A stretch of 64,000 nt of DNA from Dorea_A amylophila. GTDB taxonomy: Bacteria > Bacillota > Clostridia > Lachnospirales > Lachnospiraceae. Made by a program: the position numbers and the translations under genes. Where the stretch lies: the NCBI RefSeq assembly GCF_025567265.1, contig NZ_JAOQJW010000009.1:62001-126000 (forward strand). Reading direction: 5' to 3'. The number at the start of each line of letters is the position of its first letter. The stretch's first letter is position 1. Positions 59,968-64,000 of this stretch are shown piece after piece. Below the pieces are notes generated by a model, which saw only the letters and a program-made list of their open reading frames with translations, was not told where the DNA came from and ran no database searches.

Positions 59968-60025
59968 AAAGACTAAATTGGCGTGAGCCCTTATTTTATA
60001 AGGAATCTGCTAACTTAGTCTTATT
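59968..60025. terminator. Terminator at the element end
   Basis: AAGACTAA near 59970 pairs with TTAGTCTT near 60015, and CCTTAT/ATAAGG lies inside the loop. T runs follow on both strands. It separates the truncated host ABC operon from the element. TATAAT at 59957-59962 on the plus strand could start a short transcript into it. Confidence 0.7.
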
Positions 60026-60171
60026 TTAACATAATCACCAGAACCCGAAGTTCCTACCACTGCTACAAATTCTCCCTGCTCAACAGAAAAATTTACACCA
60101 TCTAAAGCACGAGTTATATTAGGTTCTGTGCCATAATATTTTTTTAAATCCTTTGTCTGTAAAATTGTCAT
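60010..60171 (-). pseudogene. ABC transporter ATPase truncated by element insertion
   Basis: The first 45 codons of a MacB/BceA-type ATPase (MTILQTKDLKKYYGTEPNIT start, then LDGVNFSVEQGEFVAVVGTS) run up to GTSGSG. There the Walker A motif should continue with K-S/T. Instead DYVKIRLS and a stop follow, read from element DNA. The junction is near 60037. It marks one end of the conjugative element. The missing 3' part of the gene should lie beyond the other end, outside the window. Confidence 0.85.
60037..60038. other. Element/chromosome junction (attachment site)
   Basis: The coding match to ABC ATPases stops after GGTTCTGGT. The following bases (GATTATGTTAAAATAAGACT on the minus strand) belong to the element end. 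The exact crossover and any direct repeat cannot be set without the other junction. Confidence 0.55.
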
Positions 60172-60300
60172 AATCACTACTTCCTTTCTTTGTTTGATGA
60201 GTATATGGTAAAGGTCAAATGTTGCAGAAATGTCCTAAAATTCTTTTTTTCTAAAATATTTTTCAAAAAAGGCAGTCTGAGTAAACAGACCGCCGCTTCA

Positions 60301-61332
60301 TTATCTTTGAGGAAGAAATATAGAGAAAGTTGAGCCTTTTCTCACCTCTGATTCAACTGTAATATAGCCACCTTGCATAGTGATAATCTCACGTGCAAGG
60401 TATAATCCTATTCCAATCCCATCCACATCATGTACAGCTTCTTCCCGATAAAATCGTTTGAAAATTGTTGCCTGGACACTTTCCGGAATGCCTCTTCCCG
60501 TATCCGTTACGGCAATTTCCAAATACATCTCCCAGTCCTGTACTGTTACGTGAATGTCACCGCCTTCCGGAGTATATTTTACTGCATTGTCTAAAAGATT
60601 AAACAATGCTTCTGAGGTCCAGCGGCTGTCATGTGCAACCGTTAAATTTTCAGGACAATTTACGGATAAATGAAGATGCTTTCTTTCCATAGGAGCAAGA
60701 ACCCCATTTATCGCATCTACAAGTGTATCCGCAATGGCTGTTTCTTTCTTTTCCAAGGTAATCACACCAGTTTCCAATCGTGATGTTTTCACCATTCCCT
60801 GAATCAAAAAGTCCAATTTATCTAACTGACTGGCAGTAGCATGTAAAAATTCCTTACGTGTCTCATCAGTAATTCTTCTGGTCAACATCGTGTCATTGAG
60901 CATTTTTAGATTTGCTATCGGTGTTTTGGTCTGATGCGAAATATCAGATACCAAAGACTGTAATTCTGCTTTTTCTTCTTCTACTTTATGCCGGGTTTCC
61001 TGCATTACATGATACAATCTTTCCAGACGATGGCTGATGCGTGCTAACAGTGTTTCTGCTTCATAATTTATTTGCGGACGAACGGTACTGTCCATCATTT
61101 CATCTAATGTTCGGCATAGTCCATCTGTAAATACCGATAGTTTCTTCTGGAAATAATGCAAAAAGACTGCACCCCATAGAAACAGAAGGATCATCACGCT
61201 GAAACCACCAAGTATCATCCTTATATCTTTTGTGAAGGCATAAAGGATGAACAACAAAAGAATCGATGTCATCGAAGCACCTCCAACGATCAGCCGCAGA
61301 AAAGCTCTAGTGGATAAATTCTGTAATTTCAT
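60301..61332 (-). CDS. Sensor histidine kinase next to the interrupted ABC operon
   Basis: A 343-residue kinase with two close membrane helices (about 12-60) and almost no outside loop, as in intramembrane-sensing kinases. The HisKA box is SDISHQTKTPIANLKML (His about 141), and the ATPase domain has N-box LFNLLDNAVKYTPEGG, DTGRGIP and GIGLYLAREI. It overlaps the regulator gene by 4 nt. With an ABC transporter downstream it belongs to the cell-envelope or antimicrobial-peptide response class. Confidence 0.88.
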   Translation of the reverse strand: MKLQNLSTRAFLRLIVGGASMTSILLLFILYAFTKDIRMILGGFSVMILLFLWGAVFLHYFQKKLSVFTDGLCRTLDEMMDSTVRPQINYEAETLLARISHRLERLYHVMQETRHKVEEEKAELQSLVSDISHQTKTPIANLKMLNDTMLTRRITDETRKEFLHATASQLDKLDFLIQGMVKTSRLETGVITLEKKETAIADTLVDAINGVLAPMERKHLHLSVNCPENLTVAHDSRWTSEALFNLLDNAVKYTPEGGDIHVTVQDWEMYLEIAVTDTGRGIPESVQATIFKRFYREEAVHDVDGIGIGLYLAREIITMQGGYITVESEVRKGSTFSIFLPQR

Positions 61333-62018
61333 CGTGATTCACCGCCTATCCATTGATACCCCATTCCATAAGCAGTTTTAATATATTTTCGCTCATCTGT
61401 TTCAATCTTTTTGCGAATCCGGCTGATGATGGTAGTAAGCGTATGCTCATCTACAAAATCCCCATCAATATCCCACAGTTTCTCAATCAGTTGCCGCTTT
61501 GTTAATATAATGTGCGGATTTTTTACAAATAAAAATAAGGTACGGTATTCTTTTGGTGTAAAATCTATCACTTTTCCTTCCAAAACCGCACTCTGCTCGG
61601 AAAAGTCAATTTTCAAAACTTCATCCTCAAATACATCATGCTTTGGTGTCCGCAATTCCATATTTGCAAAAACAGCGGCTACCTTTTTGCAGAGAACCAT
61701 CACTGAAAATGGTTTTGTAATATAATCTGTACATCCAGCTTCATAGCCTTTCAGCATATCGCCTTCTTTATCATTTGCGGTGATAAACATAATATAAGTA
61801 TGCTGCCCTCTTCCTCTGATCTCATCACATAAATGCAGACCGTTCCCATCCGGCAGATTAATATCCAACAGAGCAATATCAAATTCACTCTTTTTCAATC
61901 GTTCTACTGCATCCTGAAAACTGTATGCAGAGGTTACTTCATAACCATCTGCAGTAAGATTATAAGCCAGCGTTTTATTTAATACTTTGTCATCTTCTAC
62001 AATTAAAATCTTCCTCAA
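61329..62018 (-). CDS. OmpR/PhoB family response regulator
   Basis: A 229-residue regulator with a receiver domain (KILIVEDDKVLNKTLAYNLT, phospho-Asp in IALLDINLPDGNGL, KPF at about 102) and a winged-helix output domain (EYRTLFLFVKNPHIILTKRQ, VDEHTLTTIISRIRKKIE). TTG 62018 lies 8 nt after AAAGGAAG and gives the canonical start RKILIVED; ATG 62039 would add seven residues. It is the partner of the kinase. Confidence 0.87.
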   Translation of the reverse strand: MRKILIVEDDKVLNKTLAYNLTADGYEVTSAYSFQDAVERLKKSEFDIALLDINLPDGNGLHLCDEIRGRGQHTYIMFITANDKEGDMLKGYEAGCTDYITKPFSVMVLCKKVAAVFANMELRTPKHDVFEDEVLKIDFSEQSAVLEGKVIDFTPKEYRTLFLFVKNPHIILTKRQLIEKLWDIDGDFVDEHTLTTIISRIRKKIETDERKYIKTAYGMGYQWIGGESR

Positions 62019-62171
62019 TCCAGATTCTTCCTTTCCCATCTTCTAAACTTATCGCTATTTTAAACCTCAAATGTTACAGAAATGTCCTAAATACCGTTTT
62101 TCTGATGTTCATCCTTCCAAAACATAGATTGATTATATCCTATTTTCTTTCAGAAAAAAATGTTTTCCATA

Positions 62172-62216
62172 AAAAATGCTTTTGCCGAAATATTCTACAC
62201 TTTTCAGCAAAAGCAC
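62172..62216 (-). terminator. Terminator after the FtsX-like permease gene
   Basis: Minus-strand RNA GCUUUUGCUGAAA pairs with UUUCGGCAAAAGC and is followed by a U-rich run. It separates the permease gene from the two-component operon. Confidence 0.8.
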
Positions 62217-62223
62217 TGTTCTC

Positions 62224-64000
62224 TTATTCCATTGACCGCATTTGTTCAATCAGGGATTGTTTTTTCTGCCTGCGGATTGTCCAAACGGATAAAATAAGCT
62301 CTACTGTCACAAGTACTACTACATATACTCCCATCTGCAACCATGGAAATTCGTAAGGAAGGATTCGTCCAGCGTAAGCACTGATACTGAATTTTCTCCA
62401 TACCAGAAGCGTAATTGGCAGTCCAATGGCAAGCATAAGCAAAATACTGCTAATCACATATCCCATTCCTTCCCATACTGTCATTTGCGCTAATTGTTTC
62501 GGCGCTAACCCAATCGAACGCAGCACGCTATTTTCCTGTCTGCGCGAATATTGATTGGAAAGTGTGGTGTTGATAAGGTTGATCACACCAAACAAAAAGA
62601 TAAACCATGAAATCACCTGCATTATGCCATATGCTACATTCATATACCCAAAACTATCTACTCGATCCTCAAAGGTATCTAAGCCAATATCGGTATGCGA
62701 AACAACAAGATTCTCCAAAGCCTTTCCCACTTTTTCGGATTTCTCCGGATTGCAGACAATGTCCCAGGAGTAATCAAAATTAGTTACATCTGGTATTAAT
62801 TTCTGAAACAGTTCTTCCGACAAAAACATCATTGGTCCATCCACTCCGATTGGACCATGTCCACTGGCAAAAATAGTTTTTTCCAAATCATAAAAACCTG
62901 ATATGGTTACAGGAATTGTTTTCTCTCCCAATGAAAGTTCTATGGTTTCACCCAATTTTTCCTTCCCATCAAAACCACGATAATCGTATGGCAATAAAAT
63001 GCCATTGTTATCAGGCATACTTCCCTCTACAACAGTTTGTGCCACAAGTTTCCTATTTTTCTTGGTAATCATATCGCAAACACCACGCGTAGTAATTTCA
63101 TGGGAAGTGGCTTCAAAACCTGCTGATTTCCTTGTGACCAGAATCTCTTCCACTCCATCAATATCCAGGATTTCCTGTTTCAATTCTTCATTCAATGGAT
63201 TTCCCTGTTTGAGAAGATCAATATGTTCCTTATCCGAATCCATATAAATCTTGTAATCCCCATTTTTAAAATACTGTCTTGCCAGTTTTTCCGGCGATTG
63301 CAGAATCAGCAAAGAACTAACAGCCAAAAGCAGAATCCCGCCCAAACTTAAAGAAAACACAATACTGGCTGTTTTCTTCCAATCCCTGCGAAAGTTCAGC
63401 ATTCCGAGAGAACAAGGGCTAATCTTTTTTCTCTTCTCCCGATTCTTTATCTTCTTTTGAAGAGAAGTAAAACGAACTGCTTCAACTGGTGAGATATTTG
63501 CGGCTAATTTCACAGGTTTTCGGATAGACAGACAAATCATGATCCAGCAGATCAATACTGTACATCCCATCACGAAAAGATATCCTGAAAGAGAAAAACC
63601 TTTGGGAAATAACAAAAGTGTCACTCCTAAACCAAGTAAAATCCCGATAGACATACCCTTCCATCCTAAAGAGTGTCCCTCTTTTTTTACAATACGCATA
63701 ATCTGCTTTTTGCTAGCACCAACAGTTCGGAGCTGACCATAACTTTTTATTTTATCAATAATGGAAATACGGAAAATACTTTGAATTACAACGCAGCCAC
63801 CTACCAAAACGATACCGGCAAAAGCCATAAGTAGCAAAACATTCTCCATGGAAATGTCTCCGTCAATATAACGGAAGTACGCATCATGAAATCCAACTCC
63901 AGGTATCTGCAACTCCTCTTTGATCTTCTGAACGTCAGCTTTAATAAGTTCTCCGTCTAACTGATCTATATGATTCAGATGTACATAGGCAAAGTATCCG
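62224..64000 (-). CDS. FtsX/MacB-type ABC permease, 5' end outside window
   Basis: At least 592 codons, open to the window edge with no stop codon, so the start lies beyond 64000. It has two blocks of membrane helices with the FtsX pattern: SIFRISIIDKIKSYGQLRTV, GASKKQIMRIVKKEGHSLGW, then a large external domain, then NTTLSNQYSRRQENSVLRSI, GLAPKQLAQMTVWEGMGYVI. Such permeases pair with MacB/Bce/Vex ATPases in peptide export or resistance. The ATPase gene is presumably upstream, outside the window. The last residues are EQMRSME. Confidence 0.85.
   Translation of the reverse strand, partial: GYFAYVHLNHIDQLDGELIKADVQKIKEELQIPGVGFHDAYFRYIDGDISMENVLLLMAFAGIVLVGGCVVIQSIFRISIIDKIKSYGQLRTVGASKKQIMRIVKKEGHSLGWKGMSIGILLGLGVTLLLFPKGFSLSGYLFVMGCTVLICWIMICLSIRKPVKLAANISPVEAVRFTSLQKKIKNREKRKKISPCSLGMLNFRRDWKKTASIVFSLSLGGILLLAVSSLLILQSPEKLARQYFKNGDYKIYMDSDKEHIDLLKQGNPLNEELKQEILDIDGVEEILVTRKSAGFEATSHEITTRGVCDMITKKNRKLVAQTVVEGSMPDNNGILLPYDYRGFDGKEKLGETIELSLGEKTIPVTISGFYDLEKTIFASGHGPIGVDGPMMFLSEELFQKLIPDVTNFDYSWDIVCNPEKSEKVGKALENLVVSHTDIGLDTFEDRVDSFGYMNVAYGIMQVISWFIFLFGVINLINTTLSNQYSRRQENSVLRSIGLAPKQLAQMTVWEGMGYVISSILLMLAIGLPITLLVWRKFSISAYAGRILPYEFPWLQMGVYVVVLVTVELILSVWTIRRQKKQSLIEQMRSME

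Overview
The window comes from a low-GC gut-type Firmicute, most likely a Lachnospiraceae-like Clostridium relative. The evidence is strong AGGAGG ribosome binding sites, an AgrBD peptide signal, GHKL/LytTR regulators, and a Tn1549-like conjugative element carrying PrgI, Maff2, PcfB, DUF4315, DUF3789 and DUF6017 proteins. No rRNA, tRNA or CRISPR array was seen.

Positions 1-17280 are an AT-rich block of accessory genes. From left to right it holds: (i) a possible insertion-sequence end; (ii) a SPASM radical SAM enzyme with a peptide-type ABC exporter; (iii) a divergent GntR/ABC/permease operon ending in a 47-residue acidic peptide; (iv) an ECF sigma factor, a putative anti-sigma protein, a secreted protein and a lipase-like hydrolase; (v) an agr quorum-sensing locus (agrB, agrD, an unknown gene, a LytTR regulator and a GHKL kinase); (vi) a YydF-type epipeptide operon. 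That operon has two near-identical 49-residue precursors, an ABC ATPase and permease, a radical SAM epimerase, an M50 membrane protease and a dedicated S-adenosylmethionine synthetase.

The main discovery candidate is the link between (v) and (vi). The promoters of agrB and of the epipeptide operon share the same layout: two TGG[A/T]CA half-sites exactly 22 bp apart, then 27 bp, then an extended -10 box, with no consensus -35. This suggests that the LytTR regulator drives both, giving a quorum-controlled epipeptide system whose last gene may supply SAM to its maturase.

Positions 17288 to about 60037 are the backbone of an integrative conjugative element, all on the minus strand. In transcription order it has a DUF3789 protein, replication initiator, HTH remnant, ParM/ParR-like partition pair, giant thioester/Cna-B adhesin, radical SAM protein, primase-like Toprim protein, circularly permuted C5 methyltransferase, oriT-like palindromes, MobC, relaxase, PcfB, VirD4, Maff2, VirB6-like protein, degenerate N6 methyltransferase, PrgI, VirB4, RadC-like protein, a DarT/DarG toxin-antitoxin pair, PAPS-reductase-like protein, NlpC/P60-3D hydrolase, a giant methylase-helicase with an overprinted TnpV gene, a SpoVG-like protein and DUF4315. 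No recombinase is present. Elements of this type often place cargo between the helicase module and the recombinase, so the 17-kb accessory block is probably cargo and the recombinase probably lies left of position 1.

Positions 60037-64000 look like host chromosome. They hold an ABC ATPase cut inside its Walker A motif, a histidine kinase and response regulator, and an FtsX-like permease that runs off the window. The cut marks one end of the element, in an antimicrobial-peptide-response type locus.
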